Part shown: in pieces, positions 29,501 through 41,500 of the stretch | Position numbering within the stretch: position 1 is the first letter of the stretch | Layout of the letters: each line of letters begins with the position of its first letter | DNA from: Symbiodinium natans | Taxonomy: Eukaryota; Sar; Dinophyceae; Suessiales; Symbiodiniaceae | Direction: 5' to 3' | DNA length: 64,000 nt | Assembly: GCA_905221605.1 (NCBI GenBank) | Contig: CAJNDS010002440.1 | Span: 336,985 to 400,984, forward strand | Notes under the pieces: model-generated | Database searches by the model: none | The model's input: only the letters and a program-made list of their open reading frames with translations | What the model was told of the DNA's origin: nothing | Translations under genes and position numbers: made by a program

Positions 29501-32500
29501 CACGGCTTCAGGGTTTGAAGGCTTCAGGGTTTAGGGCTTTGGTCCAGGTTTCATGGTTCAGGGTTCGCAGGCTTCAGGGTATTTTAGGGTTTAAGGCTGT
29601 TTCAGGGTTTCAGGGTCCCTGACCTCTAAACCCTACGCCCCAAACTCTCAACCCCAGACCCTAGACCCGGGAGCTCACAGCTCTGGCTGACAAGTTCCAA
29701 GTACTGGGACTTTTTGTTTGCTAGAGTAGGCGATCAGGATTATGTACATCACCCAAATTTCCCTAAACCCTAAGCCCTAAACCCTAAACCCGAACCCTAA
29801 ACCCTAAACCGTACACCCGAGACCTGAAAGCCTCAGCGTTTCGACAGGAGCTGACGAATCTCTTTTTCGGTGTGACGAAGCTGTTCCAGGCGCGAGGGTC
29901 CAGCTTTTTGTTTGGGGGTGTCGAGGGTGTTAGGGAGGTTGGGGGTTGAGGGTTTACGGTTTAGGGTTTGGGGACAATACCCTAAACCCTGAACCCTAAA
30001 TCCGAAATCGCCAGGCTCGGGGTGTTAACGCGCGGAGGTTTGGATTTCGAATTCAGGCCTCGGAGAGCGCGAGCCTTTCCCTCGTTCTGCCTAGAGGTTC
30101 TTGTTGGTCTCTCCCTGGGCCATGGAGTCCGATTGGATCCCCTAGGCAGTTGCTTCCCTTGACCCCGAAACCCTACACCCCAAGCCAGTTGGGGTTCAGG
30201 CAGGGTCCAGTGCCGAAAGCCGACCTCTGCACCTTAAAAACCCCAAACCCTAAGCCCTAAGCCCTAAGCCCTAAGCCCTAAGCCCTAAACCCTAAACCCT
30301 AAACCCTAAACCCTGGTGGAGCCCAAGCCCCTGCATCCCCGACACAGTAAGACTCTCCTTCAGGCCGAGCTCTAGTTGTCATAGGGCTTAAGGTCTAGGT
30401 TTCAGGGTTTAGGGTTTAGGGTTTAGGGATGTTATTATCCCATCATATCAAGCTCCTACTCATGTACAGCGGCCCGTCATCCCCGCACAACCCAAACCCG
30501 AAACCCCAACCCTTGGCCAGGCGCAGTGTACACGGCTGAGGAGAATGGTCTACCTCGTCATTAAAGAGCGGCTCGGCGGAATGTAGGGCTTAGCATGGGA
30601 TGTTCCCCCTTGATACTTTTCCCCCTAATACTAGCAGTCCTTAGTGGGGTTAGAATACGGGGAGTACTTGATCCCCATGAGGGACTGTGAGTTTAAGGGG
30701 GAACATCCCAAGGTTTAGGGTTTGATTGGGGCGCAGGGCTTAGTGTTGGGAGGGCTTGGACTTGAAACCATTTCTGGCTTTCGTATTTCTGCTAGTGGTG
30801 AGAGTTTTTTCGAGCTCCTCAGAAAATTGGTGAGCCCTAAGCCCGAAGCCCCTAACCCCTGAACCAACCGACAGAAACCGACAGAAACCGCCAAAAACAA
30901 CCAACAATCACCAACCCCCCCCCCCCTTCACCCCTCCAACAAAAAACTCCCAAACCCCCAACCCCCCCCCCCCCCCCCCCCAAGCCCACCCCCAAACCCC
31001 CAAACCCTCCCAAATCCTGAACTCTCCCAAACCCCCAAATCCCCAAACCCTCAAAGTCGCAAACGACCCCAGGCTGGAACCCTCCGACCAGGAGGCACGA
31101 GAGAGCTTCCAGGGTTTAGGGTTTAGGGTTTAGGGTTTAGGGTTTAGGGCTCTTGTGGCTTCCATCATTTCATTGGGGCAGTCCGCCCGCAGTTAAGTAC
31201 CCTGCACCCTAAACCCTAACTAACGTATGGCTACGTAAGGTAAACCCTAAACCTTAACCCTAAACCCTACTAACCCTAAACCCTAAACCTTAAACCCTAA
31301 ACCCTAAACCCTAAACCCTAAATCCTAATTATCCCTAAACCCTAAGCCCCAGCCCTAAACCCTAAGCTCGACCCGAGAGCCTAAGCCCTAAACTGTGGCT
31401 AGCCCTAACCCTATTGCTTCAGTTCAGGGCTTAGGGTTTAGGGTTTAGGGCTAGGGTTTAGGGTTTAGGGTTTAGGGCTAGGGTTTAGGGTTTAGGGTTT
31501 AGGGTTTAGGGTTTAGGGTTTAGGGTTTAGGGTTTAGGGTTTAGGGTTTAGGGTTTAGGGTTTAGGGTTTAGGGTTTAGGGTTTAGGGTTAAAGGCTTTA
31601 GGGGCTTGGCATGGGTGCAGGGCGTCAGGGCTTCCTGGTTTTAGGGGTTTAGGGTTTAGGGTTTAGGGTGTACTTGCTTTATTGCAAGCCAAGAGGCCCG
31701 AAGCCCGAAGCCCTGAGCTCTCAAGGGATTCGGGATGTAGGCCCTAAACCCTAAACCCTAAACCCTAAACCCTAAACCCTAAACCCTAAACCCTAAACCC
31801 TAAACCCTAAACCCTAAACCCTAAACCCTAAACCCTAAACCCTAGGGTTTATGGTTATTCAGATGTTCGGGTTTTTGGGGTTTTGGGCTTAGGGTCCCGA
31901 AAGCCCGAACGATGAAGCCTCACATGGCACCTGACTTTGGATTTTTCTTAGAAGACCAGCATGTTACATGCTGCAAAGCCGTAGCCCTAAACCCCAAACC
32001 CCAAACCCCAAACCCTAAACCCTAAACCCTAAACAACCCTAAACCCTAAACCCTAAACCCTAGGCGCTCACTGCCCTGTCGACATCGGAATCAGCCACGG
32101 GGCCTTGTGAGCTTCTATGGGCCGTCGGGCTTTCCGGTCCCCCGTGGGAAGACAATCCTGCTCCACGAAGAAAAGAAGGCCTCGCGCAAAGGAGCGGCTC
32201 CACTTTTGTGGTCTCGCTGGTTATCACCTACCGCGATGCTCTGCCCGTCTGCTTCTTTGTGGAGGTGGCAATGGGCACCGACTGGTCTGCACTGGGAAAG
32301 CAATCAAGATTTTGAAATCTTTTACGCTTCGCAATGTGAGTGTGTCACAGGGCCTATCTGATCACGTGCCAAGACATACCCTAGAGAGGACACGGCGTCC
32401 TCTCAGTGGGGCTGGTAACCGAAACCCTGCCTTTTTCACGGGGAGGCACTGCGTTGGTTAATGGCCCCGGCATGCATCTGCAATGGTTTACGGTTTAGGG

Positions 32501-35500
32501 GAGGCTTCAGGGTTTATGTTAAGTTCACGGAGTCTCCCCCCCCCCCCCCCCCTCATCAGCAGGCGTTGCGTTTTTTGGAAGCACCCTGCAAGTAAGTTGG
32601 ACTCTACCAGCCTAAGCGCTGTGGCTGGGCTTTAATTACGGGATGGCCCTCAAGCTCAAAGCCTAAAGCTTTCAACTTTGGATGGGGTTTAGGGTTTAGG
32701 GTTTACCCTATACCCTAAACCCCCCTAAACCCCCCTAAACCCCCTAAACCCCCCTAAACCCCCCTAAACCTCCCTAAAACCCCCCTAAACCCCCCCTAAA
32801 CCCCCCTAAACCTCCCTAAAACCCCCCTAAACCCCCCTGAACCCTAAAACCCTAAACCCTAAACCCCCCCTAAACCCTAAACTCTGCTGAGGCTTCAGGG
32901 CAGCCCTAAGGCCCCCAGACCCAAGCCTTGACCTGCAAGACGGAGGGCTTTAGGTTTTTAGGGTTTAGGGTTTAGGGTTTAGGGTTTAGGGTTTCAGGCA
33001 AGGGTTTTCGTGTCTGGTTTCTTTTTTGGGTTTTAGGGTCAGGGTTCTGGGTTTGAGGGTTCATGGTTTCAGGGTAGACCCGAAACCCTAAGCCCTTAAC
33101 CCTAAACCCTAAACCCGAAGCCTAAACCCTAAACAAACCCTAATCCCTAAACCCTGAACCCTGAACCCTGAACCCTGGACCTTGAACCCTGAACCCTGAA
33201 CCCTGAATCCTGAACCCTGAACCCGGCCACACCGACCACCCTTGCCGACAGGTCTTCATCTGCATGTCTTGTCTCATCAAGGATATGAACAGCAGCCCGG
33301 CCATGAGATTGTGACCCTGAGCCATGCAACCTTCAGGCCTAACAGCCCTGGACCCAATTTGTTTGCCCTAAACCCCAAACCCCAAACCCCAATCCCCAAA
33401 CCCTAAACCCTAAACCCTAAAGCCTAACGTGCCCTGGGAAGCCCGAAGGGCCCTAAGTCAAAAGGCCTTACGTGCGTAGGGCAGTTAGCCTCGAAACTTT
33501 GCAGGCCCTCTTTAGTACAAAACCTGCTCAGGGAAGCTCTTGGAAGCCGCAAAAATCCTCTGTAGACCCGAAACCCAGAATGAGGCCCCATACATGGGCC
33601 TAATTTTGGGTAGGGGGCCCCAAATGGGGGGCTTTACGAAGATACGGGACCCCTCTTATGAACCTCCCAAATAGTAGGATTCCCTGATATTCAGGACCCC
33701 GATAAGGTACCCCTACTTTCGGAAACCCCCAAATCCCCTAGACTCTAAACTCTAAAGCCCTAAAACCCTAAAACCCTAAACCCTAAACCCTAAACCCTAA
33801 ACCCTAAACCCTAAACCCTAAACCCTAAACCCTAAACCCTAAACCCTAAATCCTGAATCCTGAATCCTGAATCCAAACCCTAAACCCTCAACCAGAGGGC
33901 TTTCTGAGGTAAGAACGACTGCTTCCGGGCCAACTCCATCCGAGTTTTGAGCCGCGTTTTGGATCCCGCAGCCTGGCATGCGCGAGGGTTTAGGGTTTAG
34001 GGTTTAGGGTTTAGGGTTTAGGGTTTAGGGTTTAGGGGTCCCTATATATACCTTATATAGTCCCTATGTGCCTAAGTAGCCCCTAAATAACCCCTAATAA
34101 CCCCCAAGGTCCGCAATATAAGGGTCCCTTGATGAGGAATAGTGAAGCTGAAAGCCTAAATTGTAGGGCCTTTCCAAAGCCTAGATCCCAGATCCTAAAG
34201 TCCTAAACCCTAAAACTTAAGCTCGACAAGACCCCAGCCCTGAGCCCTAAACCCCTAAACCCTAAGCCCTAAACCCTCAACCCACTCAACCCTAAACCCT
34301 AAACCCTAAGCCCTAAACCCTCAACCCACTCAACCCACTCAACCCTCAACCCTACTCCCCTAAACCGTAAACCCTAAACCCCTGACCCTTAACCCTAAAC
34401 CCTTTAGCCTCTACAACCTGCACCCATTTAAGGGTTGCAAGGGCTTGACATCGCGGCCGGCTCTTGGAGGTTCATGGCACCTAGTAACTAGTTATACGTA
34501 GGGTTGAGGGTTTAGGGTTTAGGGCTTAGGGTTTCGGGTTTAGGGTTTAGGGTTTCGGGTTTAGGGTTGAGGGTTCCCCTAAGTCTAGCTACCGGGGGGC
34601 TATCAGTACAGTTATGTAAGCAGTTCCTAAGTACCATGAAACTCCAAGCTTAGAGGGTTAGGATTCAGAGGTTCTCCAAGGAGCCCCTTTGCACCAAAAC
34701 CCTAAACCCTAAACCCTAAACCCTAAACCCTAAACCCTAAACCCTAAACCCTAAACCCTAAACCCTAAACCCTAAGCCCTAAACCCTGAGTCCCGCTGAA
34801 AAAGCAAACTAAACCCTTAAACCTGAATAGGATTTACGGTGTAGGGCTTAGGGTTTAGGGTTTAGGGTTTAGGGTTTGGGGTTTAGGTGATCTCTACACC
34901 CAACCCCAAACCCTAAATTTGATTTTTTCGAGGTCGCGCAAGTTAAACAGATAGACGAATTCCACCCCCCCCCCACCACCACACCCTAAACTCAACATCC
35001 AACAAAAACACTGCTTGAGGCAATGGCGGCGCAGATCGATAGATATCTCAAGACGGCCATCGCCGCACAGCTCAGCGCAGCCTTTTGGGGCTTTCAGGGT
35101 TTTAGGTAGAGGGTTCAGGGGCTTAAGATGTGGGGTTACTGGTTATGGATGCAGACAAATGGTTATGATGAACACCGATTGCCTTATATCCAGATGGCAG
35201 CTCCTCAAGCTTTTCAATCTAAGAAACCTATGAATTTCCTATTAACTGCTTCGGAATCTCCGATGAACATGCCGTTCAAAATGCAAAAATTGTCATTGCG
35301 TTTCCGCGGAAATGTTCTAGTGTCATAGGGCTCTTGAGAGGAGTCGGGGGTTCATGGGGGAGTAGCTACCTAGGGAACCTTAGGGAAGCTTAAGGAGCCT
35401 TGGGGAGTAGTGGGGAGTACCCCCCTTGAACCCCCCACCCGCAAGAACCCCATAGTAGTGTTGACATGCTATTGACTTGCATGAGTCACAGCCTTTCACA

Positions 35501-38500
35501 AGGCTCGGAAGGAGCAGCTGCTAGAAAGCATATTCTGTCTCTACTGAAGCTGAGAAAGCTATGACTTTCCCCTTAGTTTCCTGGCAATATCCGACGCAAC
35601 ACCACTGGTTTCGTTAAGGTTGTCGGGAACGTAAGTCACGAAGTGTACAACCTCCACCCTGCCTTCAACGAGTTCATCGACAATCTGTTCGTGGAGTTTC
35701 GAGCAACAGGGCTTCTCACGCAGGGAGCTATGGCGGTAGCGTCCACGCTGGCGTATTATGACGGCTACCACCTCTGGGACACGGCTGAGAATCGAAAGAA
35801 GCTGCAGGACTTCATTTTCACAAGTGCTCAGCTGGGTCAACTGGGAAATGGTGGCTCGTTCGTATGAACCGGCTTTGGACAGATTGATCCATTTCCCCGC
35901 CCCCTTCACCTCCCTCATTCCCCCTCCCTCATCCCCTTCCTCTCTCCCTCCCTCATCCCCCCTCCCTCATCCCCCTCCCTCATCCCCCTCCCTCATCCCC
36001 CTCCCCTCTCCCTCATCCCCTCTCCCTCATCCCCCCAAAACGAAAAAGTGTTCAGAGTGCGGATGCGGAGGGCTTACACAGGCTGAAGTATTGTAGCTGC
36101 GCGTTTTGGCTCCGAGGTGAACCTTTGTGCCGTTCACTACTTGTATAGAAAAGGTTCTGACTGTAAGTGCACCCTTTTCAAATTCTATCAGCAAGGTCGA
36201 CACTATGTTAGGGTTCAGGGTTTTGGGTTTAGGGGTGTTGAAGGTTTAAGGGTGTAGTTTAGGGGATTTTTGCAGGGTTTAGGGTCAGGGTTTAGGGTTT
36301 TGGGTTTAGTTTGGGGTTTAGTGTTTAGGGTTTAGGGTTTAGGGTTTAGGGTTTAGGGTTTAGGGTTAGATAGGCTCTTGGAAAGCATTTCCTGCTTGAG
36401 TTTGACTGGGTCATGTTCGGAAGTAATTCTCAGAGGGTTTAAGGGCCATCTTGGGGGTTTAGGGTTTAGGGTTTAGGGTTTAATTAGGGTTTAGGGTTGA
36501 GGGTTTAGGGTTTAGGGTTTAGGGTGTAGGGTGTAGGCCTGTCCACCCAAAACCCTACAGGCTAGTAGGTTCCAATTTCTCACCTTCCGGTCGAACCCAA
36601 GATGCGAAAGGTAGGTTGTTGGGGTGTCAGGTAAGGTTGAAGGTTCTCCTTTGCTGCCCCAACCCTAGACCCTAAACCCTAACCCCTAACCCCTAACCCT
36701 AAACCCTAACCCCTAACCCCTAACCCCTAACCCCTAACCCCTACCCCCTAACCCCTAACCCCTAACCCCTAACCCCTAACCCCTAACCCTTAACCCCTAA
36801 CCCCTAAACCCTAACCCCCAAACCCTAAACCCTAAACCCCGACAGACTATCGGGCTTACCCTTGCGAGGTCGACAAGAACCCCTTCGTGGCGTCCTCGGC
36901 GTTGGTCTGCGGCATGACGCTGTGCCAGCCCGAGCACCGTGGGGTTTAGAGTGTAGGGCTAGGGCTTAGGGTTTTGGGTAGGGTTTACGGTTTAGGGTTA
37001 GGGTTTAGGGTTTAGGGTTTAGGGTTTAGGGTTTAGGGTTTAGGGTTTAGGGTTTAGGGTTTAGGGTTTAGGGTTTAGGGTTTAGGGTTTAGGGTTTAGG
37101 GTTTAGGGTTTAGGGTTGCAAGGTCTGGGGTTTAGGGTTCAGGGTTTAGTGACAGGGTGGTTGAGACTCTTGTCCCTCTCTTTTTGGGGTGGCTGTAGGT
37201 TTAAACCCCCAGGCACTCCCTAAACCCTCAGCTGCCGAAAGCCCTATCTAAGACTCCTGAACTGGGAAGTGGATAGCGTTCCAGTTCCCCTTACCCCTAA
37301 ACCCTAAACCCCAAGCCCTAAACCCTAAATCCTCAACCCTAAACCACTTTCCTGTCGGTCGAGCTTTGGTGGTAAGGGCTGTAAGTCAGAGGTGTGCCAA
37401 GGGGGTGGGCGGGTCAACGGTTTTTATGGTTTCGGGCTTAGGCTGTAGGGTTTAGGGCCTCGGGTCGGGTTGCTGGGTTCTAGGCGCCCTTTGCTGCTTA
37501 ACCCTAAACCCGAAGCCCTAAACCCTAAGCCCTAAGCCCTAAACCCTAAACCCTAAACCCTAAACCCTAGACCCGAAACCCTAAACCCTAAACCCTTTTT
37601 TCAAGCCCGGAGCTGCCGCTGAGGCACAGCACGGTGCCCGATGTCGTCAAGCGCTGGGTCAACGAGATTCAGGAGCCACCCCTCACAGCTACTATAGGTT
37701 TAGGGTTTAGGGTTTAGGGTTTAGGGTTTAGGGTTTAGGGTTTAGGGTTTAGGGTTTAGGGTTTAGGCTGTAGGGGCCGGAACAAAAAGAATAGGGTTTG
37801 GGGGGTAGTTATAGTACAATTTCACAGGGACCATAAGGGAATATGAATAGTAACTATTCCGACCCCTAGAAAGGCAGGCCCTTGGGACAGTTGATATTTT
37901 CCCTTATTGGGTTTAAGAGGCTGATTTAGGATTATTCTCAGTGGCCTTTCAGGATTCACCCTTACATTAAACTCCTGAATTGCCCGCCCTACGAACCCGA
38001 AAGCCGCAAACCCTACATCCAGAAGCCCTAAACTAAACCCTAAACCCGAAAGCCCTATAAGCCCCAAGTCCAGAACCCTGTGGACAGTATACAGGCCTAA
38101 GCCCTGCATCCTACACCCTGTAGGTTTCAGGCCTCACACGGTTGAAATGACTGAGGGGGCTTATGGGGGGTGCTTGCAGCGGTTTTTCAGGTTTAGGTTG
38201 TTTTTTGGTTGTTTTTTGGTTTGGGTTTCGGGCGCAGGGCTTGGGGTTCTAGAATCTTTTGGCAGTAGGCTCAGGCGGTGTCAAGGGGCTTTTGTCGCAC
38301 CATCCCGCTAAACCCCTGGTTTAGGGTTTAGGGTTTAGGGTTTAGGGTTTAGGGTTAGGGTTTAGGGTTTAGGGTTTAGGGTTTAGGGTTTAGGGTTTAG
38401 GGTTTAGGGTTTAGGGTATTGAGAGTGTCTCGACCTTGAAGGAGACCGTGAACTCCAAGCACAGCATGGCCGCGGCTCCCGGCCTTTTTCGAGAGACCGG

Positions 38501-41500
38501 GGTTTACGGAGTTTTATGGGCCTAGACTTTGGATGTTCACCCTTATACTAGCAGTCCCGAATAGGGGTTCTAGTAGCCCCCAACTAGAATCCCTCTTAAG
38601 GACTGTGTTTTGCGGGAATGAGAGTAGCGCCCAGGGATGGGGCCGGGAAGGAGGGAGACGTGCTTGATGATACGCCGCTGGAGTGGGTCCTCGAGGCACA
38701 GCCCATGCTCATCTCTGTCTCGGATTAGAAACCTCTGAATGTTCCTGGCCTTGATTACTTACATCTCAAGTTGGAGGAGATCATACTCCCATAGTATGAC
38801 CCCTTCCACCGTGCGTGGAACGACGTGAAGGCGTGTCTCAAGAACTGTGGATTGTTCCGCATACTGCTACAGTTCCGTTCTGTACAACTTGAATTATGGG
38901 CCACAGTGGTCCCGGGCGTGGATGGCCAAGAGGCGCCAAACCCAAGGAGGGTTTAGGGTTTAGGGGTTAGGGTTTAGTGAGAAAGCCCCTAAACCCCTAA
39001 CCCGGAGCATGAGGGCGTGACCAGGGTTTCCTTGACCAGCAGCATGCTTCAGTATGTAGCAGATCTCCTTACTCAAGCAGGGAAGCCCTTAAACCCGAAC
39101 CCCTAACCCCTAAACCCCTAAACCCTAAACCCCTAAACCCTAAACCCTAAACCCTAAACCCTAAACCCTAAACCCTAAACCCTAAACCCTGAGCCCTAAG
39201 CCTTAAGCCTTAAACCCTAAACCCCCAGACCCCTAAACCCTAAACCCTAATTCCTAAACCCATAAACCACCAAAACGCCCGGCCTTTGGCTTGAAACGGC
39301 TTTAGAGTTCAGTGCTTAGGGTCTCTACGTTCTCCGAAATGGGGTTTACGAAAATAAGGGGCCCCAAATAGAGACCCCAAATTGTAGAGGTACCCCTAAT
39401 TTCGGAAACCCCCATATACCCCAGACCCTAAGCCCCTAAACTCCGAATAAGCCTCGAAGCCCTCATAAGCCCCTACAAAGACCTAGAAGCCCTAACAGCC
39501 CCAAAGCCCCCAAAGCCCCTAAAGCCCGTAAAGCCCGTAAAGCCCCTAAAGCCCCTAAACCCCCTAAACCTCCTAAACCCCGTAAGCTCCCCTGAACCCC
39601 CTAAACCCCCTAAACCCCCTAAACCCCCTAAACCCCCTAAACCCCCTAAACCCCCTAAACCCCCTAAACCCCCTAAACCCCCTAAACCCCCCAAATTCCC
39701 CAAATTCCCCTAAACCCTAAACCCTAACCCTAAACCCCGGTTAAGACTCTTCAGCCTTTCATCCCTTAACCTCGTTTCTGAGTATAAGGTCCAATGCCAC
39801 GCCCTAGCGCTTCTCTACGAGCTGAAGAAGGGAGATCGCCTGGCCTTGCACAAGGCAGATTCTGCCCTAAACCCTAAACCCGAAACCCTCAGCCCTAAAC
39901 CCTAAACCCTACACCCTAAACCCTAAACTTTTAGGGTTGGAAGGGTTTTAGGTGGGAGATTTTGGGGCTTTCATTCCGGCACTGCGCTGTACGGAAATGG
40001 CCATTCGGGTTCTGAAATAGCCCATCCCCCAAGCCCCAAACCCTAGACTTCCCGAAGCCCTAAACCCCAAACCCTGATCCCTAAACCCCAAACCCTGATC
40101 CCTGAACCCTAAACCCTAAACCCTAAGCCCTGACGCCCTCCTCCTTGAGAAGGACCCCAAACTCGAACCCTAAACCGCGAGGAACTGGGGGGACTGTAGG
40201 TCCTAAACCCTAAACACCCTAAACACGCTAAACCCTAAACCCTAAACCCTAAACCCTAAACCCTAAACCCTAGACCCTAGACCCTAAACCCTAAACCCTA
40301 AGCCATAAACCCTAAACCATAAACCCTAAACCAATCTTCACCCCCCCGCCGTCTTGGCGTGCGAGGGATCACGCCACCCAAAACTCTGAGCCCTCCCCTA
40401 ACCCACCCCCGCACAGAGGTTTGGGTTTAGGGTTTAGGGTTTAGGGTTGAGGGTTTAGGGTTTAGGGTTAGGGTTTAGGGTTTAGGGTTTAGGGTTTAGA
40501 GTTTAGGGTTTCGGATTTAGGGTTTAGGGTTTGGGGTTCGGGGTTTGGGGTTTTGGGGTTTTGGGGTTCGGGGTTGGGGGTTTGGGGTTTGGGCTTGGGG
40601 GTTGAATCTAAAGCCTAACAGCGGTTTCACGGGGTTGGGTTTAGGGGTACTAAGACCATGACCCAAACCGCAAACAACCCGAAACCCTCACACCCTAAAC
40701 GCTCAGCAATCACCCTACATCCCTTGAATCCTGAGACCCTAAGCCCCAAAACCCTAAACCCTAAACCCTAAATCCTAAACCCAAAACCCTAAACCCAATC
40801 CCTAAACCCTGAACCCTAAACCCTAAACCCTAATAACCAACCCGCCAAGCACCCAACCCCATGCTTCAAGAGGCAGGGCTTCGGGACCCCAAACCCACTG
40901 CTTTGGCCCCAAAGGGTTTAGGGTTTAGGGTTTAGGGTTGAGGGTTGAGGGTTGAGGGTTGGGACCCAAACCCCAAACCTCAAACCCCAAACCTCAAACC
41001 CCAAACAACAAACCCCAAACCCCAAACCCCAAACCCTAAACTCTACCCAAAACCCAAAACCCAAAACCCTAAACCCTAAACCCTAAACCCTAAACCCTAA
41101 ACCCTAAACCCGAAACCCTAAACCCTAAACTAAATTCTAATCCCTAAGCCCCAAGCCCTAAACGCTAGCAAGCCCTAAACTGGTGGCAGGTGGTCACCCA
41201 AATGGCCAGGCTGGGGCCGTGACTAGTTCAAGCCTTCAACTTGTCGCGTGTTTGGGTTTAGGGCTTAGGGTTTAGGGTTTTTCGCTATTTGTGCTTTTGG
41301 TGCTAGTGAGTTTTTGGTATCTTCCAGTTTTTTGTGCATGACAGTCTTGCAGGTTGGGAAAGCCTTTTTTAATCTGCGGTTTTCAGCGTATGAGGGCTTT
41401 GCTGAGCTTGGGGGGGGGGGGGGGGGTGGGGTTTTGAGAGTTGCACAGGCTCTAAACCCAAAGACCCAAAGTACCCCATTCTCATTAACTAGGCCCCAGT

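Noticed and set aside
35353-35425. GGGGAGTAGC and GGGGAGTAGTGG words resembling the LINE motif
   Set aside because: They lack the GAGGAGTA core, are clustered in a G-rich repeat and lie outside the LINE.
39473-39703. Glycine/leucine-rich open frame on the - strand
   Set aside because: It is the translation of a (CCCCCTAAA)n array. The same applies to frames at 19229-19504, 11236-11610, 24378-24590 and the many frames ending in LNPKP.
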